From NCBI GenBank assembly GCA_040191315.1, contig JAWJLM010000016.1, positions 1-64,000 on the forward strand: DNA of 64,000 nt. Reading direction: 5' to 3'. Below are positions 1 through 8,365 of the stretch, one piece after another. The stretch is from Bacillaceae bacterium S4-13-56 (GTDB lineage: Bacteria; Bacillota; Bacilli; Bacillales; JAWJLM01). The notes beneath the pieces were generated by a model, which had not been told where the DNA came from, searched no databases, and saw nothing but the letters and a program-made list of their open reading frames with translations. Position 1 is the first letter of the stretch, and every line of letters begins with the position of its first letter. Made by a program: the position numbers and the translations under genes.

Positions 1-390
1 ATTATCTCACTTATATTTAGGTTTACTAATAATAAAGGAAAAAATAAAGTATAGCATCTGCTAAACAAGTTATTAGAGGCTCTGGCTTATTGTGTTACAG
101 GAAGCTTTAGTTGAAGTTCGGTCAGAAGAAATGATCAAACTTTTTTACAAAAAATGTGTGATGTTTCACAAACAAAGAACCCATTTTGATTAATCTTTTT
201 TTCAAAATGGGTTCCTTTAAATTAACGTAAAATGTGGGTTTATGAGATATTTTTGTTCAAACTTTAATTCAAAGCTACAGCTCCTTAAAAGGGCAGGCTT
301 TTTTCTTATGCTTTCCCCCAATAATTTCAATCATAAATCCCGGCAATTTACTCTATATATAAACTAAACAGGAAAATTGGGCGGGAGAGA
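1..390. other. Leading gene-free stretch
   Basis: No open reading frame with a ribosome site is visible in this AT-rich stretch. It holds one strong inverted repeat (177-214, listed separately). A weak hairpin around 272-305 ends in a T-run. A ribosome site for the next gene lies near 380. No repeat-family member was recognised here. Confidence 0.5.
177..214. terminator. Perfect 13-bp inverted repeat, probable bidirectional terminator
   Basis: Arms 177-189 (GAACCCATTTTGA) and 202-214 are exact reverse complements around a 12-nt T-rich loop. On the minus side the stem is followed by TTTGTTTG; on the plus side by CTTTAAATT. It probably ends the gene lying left of the window, and possibly one read from the right. 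Confidence 0.5.
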
Positions 391-1284
391 ATGAGATTGA
401 AAATTGATTGTGTATTTTCAGGTGGTGGAATGAAAGCCCTAGCATTTATAGGTGCAATAGAAGTTCTAGAAGAAAAGAATTACGAATTTATTCGTACAGC
501 AGGTACTTCAGCTGGCGCAATTACGGCAGCTTTAGTTTCTGCGGGATATAAAAGCAACCAACTCAAAAGTATATTAAAAGAGTTAGATGAAAAAACGATT
601 CTAGATAAATCGTTAATTGATCGCCTCTTTCCGTTTCCAAGATGGTTAGCTTTTTATTTTCGAATGGGATTATATAAAGGAAATACATTAGAAGAATGGT
701 TGGAATCACATCTTTCGGCAAAAGGAGTTCATACCTTTGAAGATTTACCCGACGGGACATTAAAAGTGGTGGCCTCAGATTTGACTTCAGGGGAAATAAT
801 AGTTATTCCAGATGATCTTCCGAAGTATGGAATTGATCCAGGTTCATTTTCTGTTGCTCGTGCTGTTCGAATGAGTGCTGGAATCCCATATTTTTTCATA
901 CCAGAAAAATTAATTGAACCTACAAAAGATAAGCATGTAATTGTTGATGGTGGACTTCTTAGTAGTTTTCCACTCTGGGTGTTTGAAAAAGAGGATCAGC
1001 GAAGGAAGCGTCCTATTGTTGGAATGAAGCTTAGTAAAACTCTCTATAAACCTATAGAGAAGAAAATTAACAATTCTTTTGATATGTTACAGGCGTTATT
1101 CTCTACAATGCTAAGCGCACATGACAATCTATATATTAATAAGTCCGATGCTAAAGACATAATCTTTATACCTGTACCCGAATACTCAATCACAGATTTT
1201 AACCTTTCTTCAGAGGATCGAAAACAACTCATACAAATTGGCAGGGATCATGCCGAGCTCTTCCTCAAAAACTGGAACAGTTAA
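391..1284 (+). CDS. yqhO: Patatin-like phospholipase family protein (YqhO-like)
   Basis: A 297-residue serine hydrolase of the bacterial patatin/NTE type, likely a cytoplasmic lipid acyl hydrolase whose substrate cannot be read from the sequence. The glycine-rich oxyanion motif GGGMK lies at residues 11-15, the nucleophile elbow GTSAG at 38-42 (Ser40) and the second dyad motif DGG at 186-188, so both members of the Ser-Asp dyad are present. There is no signal peptide or membrane segment. The ATG is preceded by GGGAGAGA. It is followed by a family B repeat and a terminator shared with the convergent yqhP. In B. subtilis the same gene also sits left of the yqhP-yqhT block. Confidence 0.85.
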   Translation: MRLKIDCVFSGGGMKALAFIGAIEVLEEKNYEFIRTAGTSAGAITAALVSAGYKSNQLKSILKELDEKTILDKSLIDRLFPFPRWLAFYFRMGLYKGNTLEEWLESHLSAKGVHTFEDLPDGTLKVVASDLTSGEIIVIPDDLPKYGIDPGSFSVARAVRMSAGIPYFFIPEKLIEPTKDKHVIVDGGLLSSFPLWVFEKEDQRRKRPIVGMKLSKTLYKPIEKKINNSFDMLQALFSTMLSAHDNLYINKSDAKDIIFIPVPEYSITDFNLSSEDRKQLIQIGRDHAELFLKNWNS

Positions 1285-1287
1285 TTC

Positions 1288-1512
1288 ATCCCGCATGAAA
1301 GGGAAGCCAACCATGAAGCAAGTTTCACCAACAAGGATGGAAAAATAATGTTTTATTTTCATGGGAATAATCCCTCACCTCTTAAGTGATACGAAAAGAG
1401 TAGGTGGGGATAAACTGCCCGTAAATGTCAGAATGGTTCAAGGGCCTTTGGGTCATACCCTTGGAGGCTAACAATTAGTGGGAGGCGGACATTGATTGAA
1501 GTTTTACTTTAT
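1288..1512 (+). repeat. Dispersed repeat family B, copy B1, with reversed inner module
   Basis: This is a copy of a roughly 170-nt structured repeat. The shared parts are ATCCCGCAT, a hairpin closed by CACCTC and GAGTAGGTGGGG, ACTGCCCGTAAATG, a CAAGGGCC/GGGTCATACCCTTGG hairpin, and a last hairpin ending TTTTACTTTAT. A 58-nt module (1305-1362) sits in the 5' arm, in reverse orientation compared with copies B2 (21119) and B5 (60395). It lies between yqhO and the terminator of yqhP. Confidence 0.8.
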
Positions 1513-1570
1513 AAAAACAAAAAGAAAAATCGAGCGCTTAATTTGTAGCTCGATTTTTCTTTTTGTTTTT
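1513..1570. terminator. Strong bidirectional intrinsic terminator between yqhO and yqhP
   Basis: Arms 1513-1535 and 1548-1570 form a perfect 23-bp stem around a 12-nt loop, with an A-rich side and a T-rich side. It can stop transcription from both directions. The stop codon of minus-strand yqhP (1538-1540) lies in the loop, so the last ten codons of yqhP form one arm. Confidence 0.85.
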
Positions 1571-1912
1571 AGCCCCATCTATAACGGTTAGATGGGAGTT
1601 CGTTCTTGCTTTTTTCTTATTTGGCTTGGATAGACCACCTTTCAGACTAGTAGTTTTCTGAATAGGTGAACTACTTGGTTTATATTTTTTCTTTGATTGT
1701 TTCACGGCTTGTTTATATCTTTGCATATCTTTTGAACCAGTTCTTCCAGATAGAAAAAAATGGTAAATAGCATAAAATACGACCATAATACCGATAATTA
1801 CTAATAGACTCATGAAGAGTTGACCAGGTTCCTTAATTAATCTGTATAAAAAACCAAATACGGCAAAACCGATAATTAGATAGAATATGGTAGGAAATAT
1901 ATGCTTTCTCAT
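1538..1912 (-). CDS. yqhP: YqhP-like small membrane protein (SA1362 family)
   Basis: A 124-residue protein of unknown function. Two hydrophobic segments (about residues 7-24 and 32-53) are followed by a very basic tail of about 70 residues rich in Lys and Ser, presumably cytoplasmic. AAAAAAGGAGG is well placed before the ATG. In B. subtilis yqhP lies next to yqhQ and yqhR. Here no yqhQ-like gene (a larger membrane protein) is seen between yqhP and yqhR, so that gene seems lost or moved. The family assignment rests on the sequence pattern plus position. Confidence 0.7.
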   Translation of the reverse strand: MRKHIFPTIFYLIIGFAVFGFLYRLIKEPGQLFMSLLVIIGIMVVFYAIYHFFLSGRTGSKDMQRYKQAVKQSKKKYKPSSSPIQKTTSLKGGLSKPNKKKARTNSHLTVIDGAKNKKKNRATN

Positions 1913-2220
1913 TAAATATGCCTCCTTTTTTGTTTAAATCCAAAATTAAGTGAAAGTTATGGAAATAAAACCCTTATTTAATGTATGTTTACCAACTAAT
2001 AGGGAGTAAAGAAATATGCATCTATTTTCATCATTCCCATTTTTAAACGGATTAATCCTTGATTGTGATGAGGAATATTTTTGTTACCGTGTGCGCCATT
2101 CATTCATTAATTAATTTACCTATAGTTTACTAAAAAAACAGACATTAAACTAGGAGAATGTTTGAAAGAAAGCATGGTTTTTTCTAATTCAGGTAATCCT
2201 ACAAAGTGGAGGTGGAATCT
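1913..2220. other. Divergent intergenic region between yqhP and yqhR
   Basis: About 300 nt hold the promoters of two divergent genes, but I cannot place convincing -35/-10 boxes. No repeat-family copy and no small ORF with a ribosome site is seen. B. subtilis has yqhQ at this place; nothing resembling it is present. Confidence 0.4.
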
Positions 2221-2706
2221 TTGGAAAAAAAGCTAGAACAAAATAAACAAGAACCTAAAATGACATTATTTCAAAGAGTTATAATTACTGGTGTGTTTGG
2301 AGGGCTTTTTTGGGGGTTTATGGGGAGCGTTTTGTACTACTTTAATTTTTCAAATGTCTCTCCTGCAAGTTTTTTTCCTCGCTCTTTTATGAATCAATCT
2401 TGGACTGATCGCTGGTTAGGTGAATTGGTAGGAATCCTAACCTGCGGTGTGATTTCAATAGTAGTTGCTATTTTATATTATGCATTTCTAAAAAAGACTT
2501 TAGGAATAGGGATAGGAATCGCTTTTGGAGCTGCACTCTGGGGAATCATGTTTTGGATTGCCAATCCCATTTTCTCTGCCGTACCTCCTATTTCATCGAT
2601 AAATCCAACAACTATAGTGGCAACTGTTTGTATTTATATTTTGTATGGAACATTCATTGGATATTCCATTTCTTTTGATTACGATGATACTCAAAGGGGG
2701 AATTAA
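2221..2706 (+). CDS. yqhR: YqhR-family membrane protein
   Basis: A 161-residue integral membrane protein of unknown function. It has a charged N-terminus and four hydrophobic segments in the long-reading-frame numbering at about 25-46, 72-93, 98-118 and 135-152. Upstream in-frame GTG codons exist from 2206, but the ribosome site GTGGAGGTGG lies inside that stretch, so TTG at 2221 is the likely start. It lies 69 nt before aroQ and may be read with it. The family name comes from the position between yqhP and yqhS/aroQ and from the membrane pattern. No catalytic motif is visible. Confidence 0.7.
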   Translation: MEKKLEQNKQEPKMTLFQRVIITGVFGGLFWGFMGSVLYYFNFSNVSPASFFPRSFMNQSWTDRWLGELVGILTCGVISIVVAILYYAFLKKTLGIGIGIAFGAALWGIMFWIANPIFSAVPPISSINPTTIVATVCIYILYGTFIGYSISFDYDDTQRGN

Positions 2707-2775
2707 CTTACTAACAAAAACCTACATGTTATGGTAAACTTTATAAAGAAATTAATTAGACTGTAGGTGAGACTT

Positions 2776-3231
2776 TTGAAAAAAATATTGTGTTTAAATG
2801 GGCCGAATTTAAACCGCCTAGGGAAAAGAGAACCTGATGTATACGGCCATACAACGTTAGAGGATGTGCTTAACCAATTAAAAGAGGAGGCAAGTAAATC
2901 TAGTTGTGAGCTTGTTGGCTTTCAATCAAATTCAGAGGCGGAATTAATCGATGCCATTCACAAAAGCGAGGATATTTATTCAGGTGTTATTTTTAATCCT
3001 GGAGCATTTACTCATACAAGCTACGCACTAAGGGATGCCATAGCATCTGTAAAAACTCCAGTTATTGAGGTCCATATTTCAAATGTCCACCAAAGGGAAG
3101 AGTTCCGCCACCATTCTGTCCTTGCTGCTGTTTGTGTGGGGCAGATTGTGGGTTTCGGAACTTTAGGATATAAGTTGGCATTGATTGCTTTATTAGAAGA
3201 AGGGAAAGGTGAGGGACATGGAAAAGCTTAA
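2776..3231 (+). CDS. aroQ: Type II 3-dehydroquinate dehydratase
   Basis: Converts 3-dehydroquinate to 3-dehydroshikimate, the third step of the shikimate pathway, in the cytoplasm. The type II signature LNGPNLNRLGKREPDVYG is at residues 7-24 and holds the catalytic Tyr23 and Arg18. NPGAFTHTSYALRDA and IEVHISNVHQREEFRHHS follow, as in the dodecameric enzymes. About 151 residues is the normal length. TTG at 2776 is chosen because TAGGTGAG sits just before it; the GTG at 2767 lies in the ribosome site. The end overlaps the next gene by 14 nt, so the two are translationally coupled. Confidence 0.93.
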   Translation: MKKILCLNGPNLNRLGKREPDVYGHTTLEDVLNQLKEEASKSSCELVGFQSNSEAELIDAIHKSEDIYSGVIFNPGAFTHTSYALRDAIASVKTPVIEVHISNVHQREEFRHHSVLAAVCVGQIVGFGTLGYKLALIALLEEGKGEGHGKA

Positions 3232-4279
3232 CAAAGTAAGACAAGCTCTAAAAGATAACGATATAGAAGCTATCATGATTACAAGTGATAAAAACCGCAG
3301 GTACATAACTGGATTTACAGGAACAGCCGGAGTAGTACTCATCACTTCAGAGCAAGCATTATTACTTACAGATTTTCGTTACACTGAACAAGCTACTAGT
3401 CAAGCAAAAGATTTTACTGTTATTGAACATAAAGGACCAATTATGAAAGAAGTCTCGGACCAACTTACCCAATTAGATGTTCAAAGAGTTGGATTTGAAA
3501 AAGATCATATGACTTATTCTCAATATGAGATTTATAATAGAGAAATTAAGGCTGAATTAGTGCCAGTAAGTGGAGTCATTGAAAAATTACGCTTGATTAA
3601 GACTAAAGATGAGATTACTATATTAAAGGATGCTGCTCGTATAGCAGACCAAGCATTTGAACATATCCTATCTTATATTAAACCAGGAATTCCTGAAATA
3701 GATATTTCCAATGAACTAGAGTTCTTTATGAGAAAAAAAGGTGCGACATCTTCGTCCTTTGATATCATAGTAGCTTCTGGCTATCGTTCGGCTCTTCCTC
3801 ATGGAGTTGCTTCTGAAAAGAGGATCCAAAGTGGGGAATTAGTGACACTAGATTTTGGTGCCTTGTATAAAGGGTACTGTTCTGATATCACCCGAACAGT
3901 GGCAGTTGGAGAAATCGATTCAAAGTTAAAGGAAATTTATGACACGGTTCTGGAAGCACAACTTCGTGGTATGGCAGGGCTTAAGGCTGGTATTTCTGGT
4001 GTTGAAGCTGATGCTCTTACACGTGACTATATTAAAGAAAAAGGGTATGGAGAATATTTTGGTCACTCCACAGGGCATGGAATTGGGCTTGATGTTCATG
4101 AGGGACCAGGGCTATCTTTCCGATCCGAGGAAGTTCTTCAGCCGGGAATGGTTGTTACAGTCGAGCCTGGGATATACATCGCCAACGTAGGTGGATGTCG
4201 AATTGAAGATGATACCTTGATTACGGAAGGTGGAAATGAACGTTTAACCCACTCACCGAAAGAATTAATTACACTTTAA
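3218..4279 (+). CDS. yqhT: M24 family Xaa-Pro aminopeptidase (YqhT-like)
   Basis: A cytoplasmic metallopeptidase cleaving N-terminal residues before proline or Xaa-Pro dipeptides. An N-terminal creatinase-like domain (about 1-125) precedes the pita-bread catalytic domain. Metal ligands are visible in DFGALYKGYCSDITRT (Asp212 and Asp223), GHSTGHGIGLDVHEG, VEPGIY and RIEDD. At 353 residues it has the usual length. ATG at 3218 is preferred over GTG at 3209, which lies inside the ribosome site AAAGGTGAGG. It overlaps the end of aroQ and precedes efp by 24 nt; the proximity to efp is conserved in Bacilli and fits a role in proline peptide turnover. Confidence 0.88.
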   Translation: MEKLNKVRQALKDNDIEAIMITSDKNRRYITGFTGTAGVVLITSEQALLLTDFRYTEQATSQAKDFTVIEHKGPIMKEVSDQLTQLDVQRVGFEKDHMTYSQYEIYNREIKAELVPVSGVIEKLRLIKTKDEITILKDAARIADQAFEHILSYIKPGIPEIDISNELEFFMRKKGATSSSFDIIVASGYRSALPHGVASEKRIQSGELVTLDFGALYKGYCSDITRTVAVGEIDSKLKEIYDTVLEAQLRGMAGLKAGISGVEADALTRDYIKEKGYGEYFGHSTGHGIGLDVHEGPGLSFRSEEVLQPGMVVTVEPGIYIANVGGCRIEDDTLITEGGNERLTHSPKELITL

Positions 4280-4303
4280 TAGAGCCGGTTAGGAGGAGAA
4301 AGA

Positions 4304-4861
4304 ATGATTTCAGTAAATGATTTTAGAACAGGGTTAACCATCGAAGTGGATGGTGGTATTTGGCAAGTTATTGAATTTCAGCATGTAAAACCTGGGAAGG
4401 GAGCAGCTTTTGTTCGTTCAAAGCTAAGAAACCTTCGTAATGGCGGAATTCAAGAGAAGACATTTCGTGCAGGTGAAAAGGTGAGTAAAGCACATATTGA
4501 AAATCGTAAAATGCAATACTTATATGCTTCAGGTGATGCTCATACGTTTATGGACAATGAATCATTTGAACAATTAGAATTACAAACATCTCAAATCGAG
4601 TATGAATTAAAATTTTTAAAAGAAAATATGGAAGTCAATATCATGACCTATCAGGGAGAAACCTTGGGGGTAGAACTTCCAAACACCGTTGAACTCAAAG
4701 TAACAGAAACAGAGCCAGGCATTAAGGGAGATACAGCGTCTGGAGGAACAAAGCCAGCAACTGTTGAAACAGGATTAGTTGTTCAAGTTCCGTTTTTTGT
4801 GAATGAAGAAGATACACTTATTATTAATACAAGTGATGGAAAGTACGTATCACGCGGTTAA
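4304..4861 (+). CDS. efp: Translation elongation factor P
   Basis: Binds the ribosome between the P and E sites and relieves stalling at polyproline runs. At 185 residues it has the normal three OB-like domains. The modified loop [10 protein letters not shown] contains Lys32, the residue carrying 5-aminopentanol in B. subtilis. The C-terminal signature [20 protein letters not shown] is intact. GGAGGAG precedes the ATG. It is the last gene of the aroQ-yqhT-efp unit and is followed by repeat C1 and a strong terminator. Confidence 0.96.
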   Translation: MISVNDFRTGLTIEVDGGIWQVIEFQHVKPGKGAAFVRSKLRNLRNGGIQEKTFRAGEKVSKAHIENRKMQYLYASGDAHTFMDNESFEQLELQTSQIEYELKFLKENMEVNIMTYQGETLGVELPNTVELKVTETEPGIKGDTASGGTKPATVETGLVVQVPFFVNEEDTLIINTSDGKYVSRG

Positions 4862-4876
4862 TCAAATTAAAATTTT

Positions 4877-4959
4877 AAAACTTGGCATTCGAAAAACTTT
4901 GCGGTGAATGCCATAGTTACACTTGTACAGATAGGAAAGTTTTATACTTTCCTATCTGT
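4877..4959. repeat. Dispersed repeat family C, copy C1
   Basis: An 83-nt unit that begins with AAAACTTGGCATTCG, contains a GGCATTC/GAATGCC pair, and ends in a perfect 14-bp hairpin (4927-4940 with 4946-4959, arm ACAGATAGGAAAGT). The whole unit recurs in reverse orientation at 25317-25402 behind spoIVB with clear similarity over its length. The hairpin arm is also the opening of family A copy A5 (39533). Confidence 0.75.
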
Positions 4960-4964
4960 CTAGT

Positions 4965-5003
4965 AAAAGCCAATTAGGAGATAGAATCCTAATTGGCTTT
5001 TTT
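4965..5003 (+). terminator. Intrinsic terminator of efp
   Basis: The arm AAAAGCCAATTAGGA (4965-4979) pairs exactly with 4987-5001 around a 7-nt loop, and the stem runs into a T-run. It separates the aroQ-efp unit from spoIIIA. Confidence 0.92.
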
Positions 5004-5015
5004 ATTTGGACAGGG

Positions 5016-5045
5016 TTCATATTTAATTAGAATCATTCATATATT
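5016..5045 (+). promoter_or_regulatory. Sigma-E-type promoter of the spoIIIA operon
   Basis: TTCATATT (5016-5023), 14 nt, then CATATATT (5038-5045) closely match the sigma-E boxes kmATATT and CATACAmT. The spoIIIA operon of B. subtilis is transcribed by sigma-E in the mother cell, so sequence and context agree. Confidence 0.65.
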
Positions 5046-5081
5046 CATCATATAGAAAGTCCTAATGAAGGAGTATGTCTT

Positions 5082-6059
5082 ATGGATGTAATATTGCGTT
5101 TACTACCACCTGAATTAAAACGTAAGGTTACGCAAGCTCTAGATAAAAGATGGGAACATTTGCAAGAAATAAGAATTAGGATCAATCGTCCTTTGGAATT
5201 TGTTTTTGATCATGATAACGAAATACGAAGTAATCTCATTGCTAGCGAAAGCGATGGCAAGTTTTTACTCAATCAGTTAAGTGAGTTTTCTTTGTATCGC
5301 TTGGAAGAAGAGTTAAAGCAAGGGTACATTACAATTGAAGGCGGACATCGTGTTGGACTAGCTGGGAAGGTAAACGTAGAGGCTGGTAAGGTAAAAGCCA
5401 TTCGTAATGTTTCTGGATTTAATATTAGGATTGCAAAAGAGAAAATAGGCTGCGCTGACTCTTTATTCACAAGCCTATTTCCCGAAAAGATAAAAAGCAC
5501 CTTATTAATTGGGGAACCAAAGTCTGGAAAAACAACCCTTCTTAGAGATTTATCAAGGATTATAGGTTCTGGAACAAAACACCTTCCTTCTTATCGAGTT
5601 GGAATTGTAGATGAACGCTCAGAAATTGCTGGTTCTGTCAATGGAGTCCCTCAGCATCAGGTTGGAGTAAGAACGGATGTGATGGATGCTTGTCCAAAGG
5701 CAGAAGGAATGATGATGATGATTCGATCTATGTCACCCGAGGTGCTTATAGTAGATGAAATTGGCAGTCATCAAGATGTAGAGGCAATTGAGGAAGCTAT
5801 GCATGCAGGAATTACCTTGATTTGTTCCATTCATGGAAGTTCCATTGAACAGATTCAACATCGTCCATCCATTCGTAGATTAATTGAACGAAAAGCTTTT
5901 CAAAGGTACGTCATGCTTCCTGGGTTTCCTCCAAATAGGAGCCCTATTCATATTTATAATCAAGATTCCACAATCATTCGGTCAGTAAAGGAGGGAAATC
6001 CATATGCAATGGATCGGAGCCGCCATCCTTCTATTCGCTACAACTTGGATAGGCTTTGA
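5082..6059 (+). CDS. spoIIIAA: Stage III sporulation ATPase SpoIIIAA
   Basis: A secretion-type ATPase of the SpoIIIA-SpoIIQ channel joining mother cell and forespore. Walker A GEPKSGKT is at 144-151 and Walker B VLIVDEIG at 221-228; VDERSEI in between is typical of this family. AAGGAG precedes the ATG. At 325 residues it is somewhat longer than the B. subtilis protein (about 307). The extra C-terminus results from a 56-nt overlap with spoIIIAB, which has its own strong ribosome site. First gene of an eight-gene mother-cell operon. Confidence 0.93.
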   Translation: MDVILRLLPPELKRKVTQALDKRWEHLQEIRIRINRPLEFVFDHDNEIRSNLIASESDGKFLLNQLSEFSLYRLEEELKQGYITIEGGHRVGLAGKVNVEAGKVKAIRNVSGFNIRIAKEKIGCADSLFTSLFPEKIKSTLLIGEPKSGKTTLLRDLSRIIGSGTKHLPSYRVGIVDERSEIAGSVNGVPQHQVGVRTDVMDACPKAEGMMMMIRSMSPEVLIVDEIGSHQDVEAIEEAMHAGITLICSIHGSSIEQIQHRPSIRRLIERKAFQRYVMLPGFPPNRSPIHIYNQDSTIIRSVKEGNPYAMDRSRHPSIRYNLDRL

Positions 6060-6516
6060 ATTTGCTCGACAGTTCCAATCCAGACCACGACAAATCAGGG
6101 AGCTTAAAAATGCCCTACAAATGCTTGAGGCAGAGATAGTATATGCCCAATCCCCAATTGCCGATGCGTTTATTCATATTTCAAAACAAATTCCTGCGCC
6201 GATTAATGTACTATTTATTGCTTTGAGTCAACGTTTAAGAACGGAAGCAAGATCACTTCCTGACATATGGATCCAAACTATTGAAGAGTATTGGCCAATG
6301 TTTGCCTTAAACAAAAACGAAAAGGAGATTTTACTCCAATTCGGGCAAACTTTAGGACAGTTGGACGTCAGTCAACAGCAAAAGCACATTCAACTTGCTT
6401 TAATTCACCTTAATAGGGAACTTGAGGAGGCACAGGAAGAAAAGAAAAAATATTCGAATATGTCGAAAAGTTTAGGAGTGTTATCCGGCTTATTATTAAT
6501 CATTTTACTTTTATAA
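6004..6516 (+). CDS. spoIIIAB: Stage III sporulation protein SpoIIIAB
   Basis: A 170-residue protein of the SpoIIIA channel, related to type II secretion GspF-like proteins. Hydrophobic segments lie at both ends (about 3-20 and 153-170) around a helical cytoplasmic domain. The ATG at 6004 is 6 nt after AAGGAGGG, so the overlap with the end of spoIIIAA is genuine coupling. Length and place are as in other Bacilli. Confidence 0.9.
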   Translation: MQWIGAAILLFATTWIGFEFARQFQSRPRQIRELKNALQMLEAEIVYAQSPIADAFIHISKQIPAPINVLFIALSQRLRTEARSLPDIWIQTIEEYWPMFALNKNEKEILLQFGQTLGQLDVSQQQKHIQLALIHLNRELEEAQEEKKKYSNMSKSLGVLSGLLLIILLL

Positions 6517-6536
6517 CAAAAGGGGGCTTCAGGATC

Positions 6537-6743
6537 GTGCTCGGTGACGTATATCTCTTATTTCAAATAGCTGGAATTGGAATTATTGTAGCGATGATCC
6601 ATACCATTTTAAAACAATTAGGGAAAGAAGAAATTGCCAATTTTGCAACTTTGGTTGCTTTTATTATCGTGTTGCTTATTGTTTTGAATGGTTTGAGTGA
6701 TCTGTTTCAAGAAATTAAATCGGTATTCTTATTCCAAAGCTGA
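6537..6743 (+). CDS. spoIIIAC: Stage III sporulation protein SpoIIIAC
   Basis: A 68-residue membrane protein with two hydrophobic helices (about 8-27 and 36-57), the usual length. It begins with a GTG preceded by AGGGGG. The FQIAGIGIIVAMIHTILKQ stretch near the N-terminus and the VFLFQ end resemble B. subtilis SpoIIIAC. It forms part of the membrane base of the channel together with SpoIIIAD. Confidence 0.9.
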   Translation: MLGDVYLLFQIAGIGIIVAMIHTILKQLGKEEIANFATLVAFIIVLLIVLNGLSDLFQEIKSVFLFQS

Positions 6744-6763
6744 TATGTAGGAGGAATCATGGA

Positions 6764-7153
6764 ATGGGAATTATTGAGATTATATCTTTCGCTCTGATAG
6801 CAACCGTTCTCTATATTATTGTGAAGGATCAAAAACCATCGATTGCTTTTTTTATCATCCTATTAGCAGGTGTACTCATTTTTCTTAGTTTACTAGAGTA
6901 TATAACTGATATCTTTTCCCTTTTAGACTATTTGGCCCAAAAAGCCAACATTGATGGTGTGTACCTAGAAACGATACTTAAAATTATTGGAATTGCATAT
7001 ATTGCTGAATTTGCAGCGCAAATTGTGAGAGATGCTGGTCTTGGGTCCGTAGCAGGAAAAATAGAATTAGCAGGCAAAATTTTTATACTTACGCTTGCGG
7101 TTCCCATTTTAACTGCAGTCATTGAGACTATTTTAGGGATGATGCCGGTATGA
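6764..7153 (+). CDS. spoIIIAD: Stage III sporulation protein SpoIIIAD
   Basis: A 129-residue integral membrane protein with about four hydrophobic segments and the VYLETILKIIGIAYIAEF stretch typical of SpoIIIAD. AGGAGG (6749-6754) lies 9 nt before the ATG at 6764. An ATG at 6759 is in another frame and is not used. It acts with SpoIIIAC and SpoIIIAE in the mother-cell side of the channel. Confidence 0.9.
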   Translation: MGIIEIISFALIATVLYIIVKDQKPSIAFFIILLAGVLIFLSLLEYITDIFSLLDYLAQKANIDGVYLETILKIIGIAYIAEFAAQIVRDAGLGSVAGKIELAGKIFILTLAVPILTAVIETILGMMPV

Positions 7154-7174
7154 TTCAAAAGAGGAGGACTTACG

Positions 7175-8353
7175 TTGGGTGTTCGAATGCCTTATGCAGC
7201 AATAATCTTTTTAAGCCTTATACTCTCCTTCCCAACACAGGCTGCTGCGAATCCCAACTACGATGAAGGGGAAACGGAAATTAATCCTATCAATCAAATA
7301 TCACTAGATGAAATCGAAGGATACTGGAATCAGGTGGTCAATGAATATGGAGGATTTTTACCAGAAATTCAAAAAGGTAGTCTCGTTGAATTTATAGAAA
7401 ATAAAGACTCTATCTCTTTCAAAGATTGGATAACTGGTCTATTTACTTTTTTATTTTTTGAGTTTGTCGCCAACGGTAAACTGTTGGGTACTTTAATTTT
7501 ACTTACTTTATTTAGTGTTGTTTTACAATCTCTCCAAAATGCATTTGAAAAACAAGCTGTAAGTAAAATCGCTTATGCTGTAGTCTACCTTGTTTTAATT
7601 ATCATCGCTTTAAATAGCTTCCAGTTGGCTATTTCTTATACCAAAGATGCCATAGATACAATGAGTGGGTTTATGGTTGCTCTTCTTCCTTTAATCTTGG
7701 GATTAATGGCATCCTTTGGCAGCCTAGCTGGGGTATCCTTTTTCCATCCAATTATTATATTTTTAATTCATACAAGTGGAATTTTGATCTCATCTATTGT
7801 TCTACCTTTGCTTTTTATGTCAGCTTTGCTCTCGATTGTAAGCACATTAAACAAAGAATATAAAGTAACGCAATTAGCGGGTCTTTTTCGTAATGGGGCA
7901 TTGGCCATTCTTGGAGCATTTTTCACTGTTTTTTTAGCTGTAATATCTGTCCAGGGGGCTGCATCTAGTGTTCAAGACGGTATTGCAGTTAAAACAGCAA
8001 AGTTTGTAACAGGGAATTTTATTCCGGTGATTGGACGTATGTTTACAGATGCAACAGATACCGTTTTAAGTGCATCTCTTCTTCTTAAAAATTCTGTGGG
8101 GATCGTTGGGGTCATTATTATTCTCGGACTTGCCTTATTCCCTGCATTTAAAGTATTTGTCATAAGCTTAATATATAAAGTCGCAGCTGCTGTCCTACAA
8201 CCAATCGGTGGCGGGATTATCATTGATTGTTTACAAATTATAAGCAAACATATTCTATTAATTTTTGCTGCTCTATTAGTAGTTACGCTTATGTTTTTTC
8301 TATCCATCGTGATTGTCGTTGCATCTAGTAATATTACGATGATGATTCGTTAA
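7175..8353 (+). CDS. spoIIIAE: Stage III sporulation protein SpoIIIAE
   Basis: The largest membrane component of the channel at 392 residues. It starts with TTG, 7 nt after GAGGAGG. A signal peptide (about 1-23, ending TQAAA) precedes an acidic extracytoplasmic stretch (about 25-85) and at least seven hydrophobic segments from residue 90 to the end. Length and topology are as in B. subtilis SpoIIIAE. Confidence 0.92.
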   Translation: MGVRMPYAAIIFLSLILSFPTQAAANPNYDEGETEINPINQISLDEIEGYWNQVVNEYGGFLPEIQKGSLVEFIENKDSISFKDWITGLFTFLFFEFVANGKLLGTLILLTLFSVVLQSLQNAFEKQAVSKIAYAVVYLVLIIIALNSFQLAISYTKDAIDTMSGFMVALLPLILGLMASFGSLAGVSFFHPIIIFLIHTSGILISSIVLPLLFMSALLSIVSTLNKEYKVTQLAGLFRNGALAILGAFFTVFLAVISVQGAASSVQDGIAVKTAKFVTGNFIPVIGRMFTDATDTVLSASLLLKNSVGIVGVIIILGLALFPAFKVFVISLIYKVAAAVLQPIGGGIIIDCLQIISKHILLIFAALLVVTLMFFLSIVIVVASSNITMMIR

Positions 8354-8365
8354 AGGAGGATCTAT

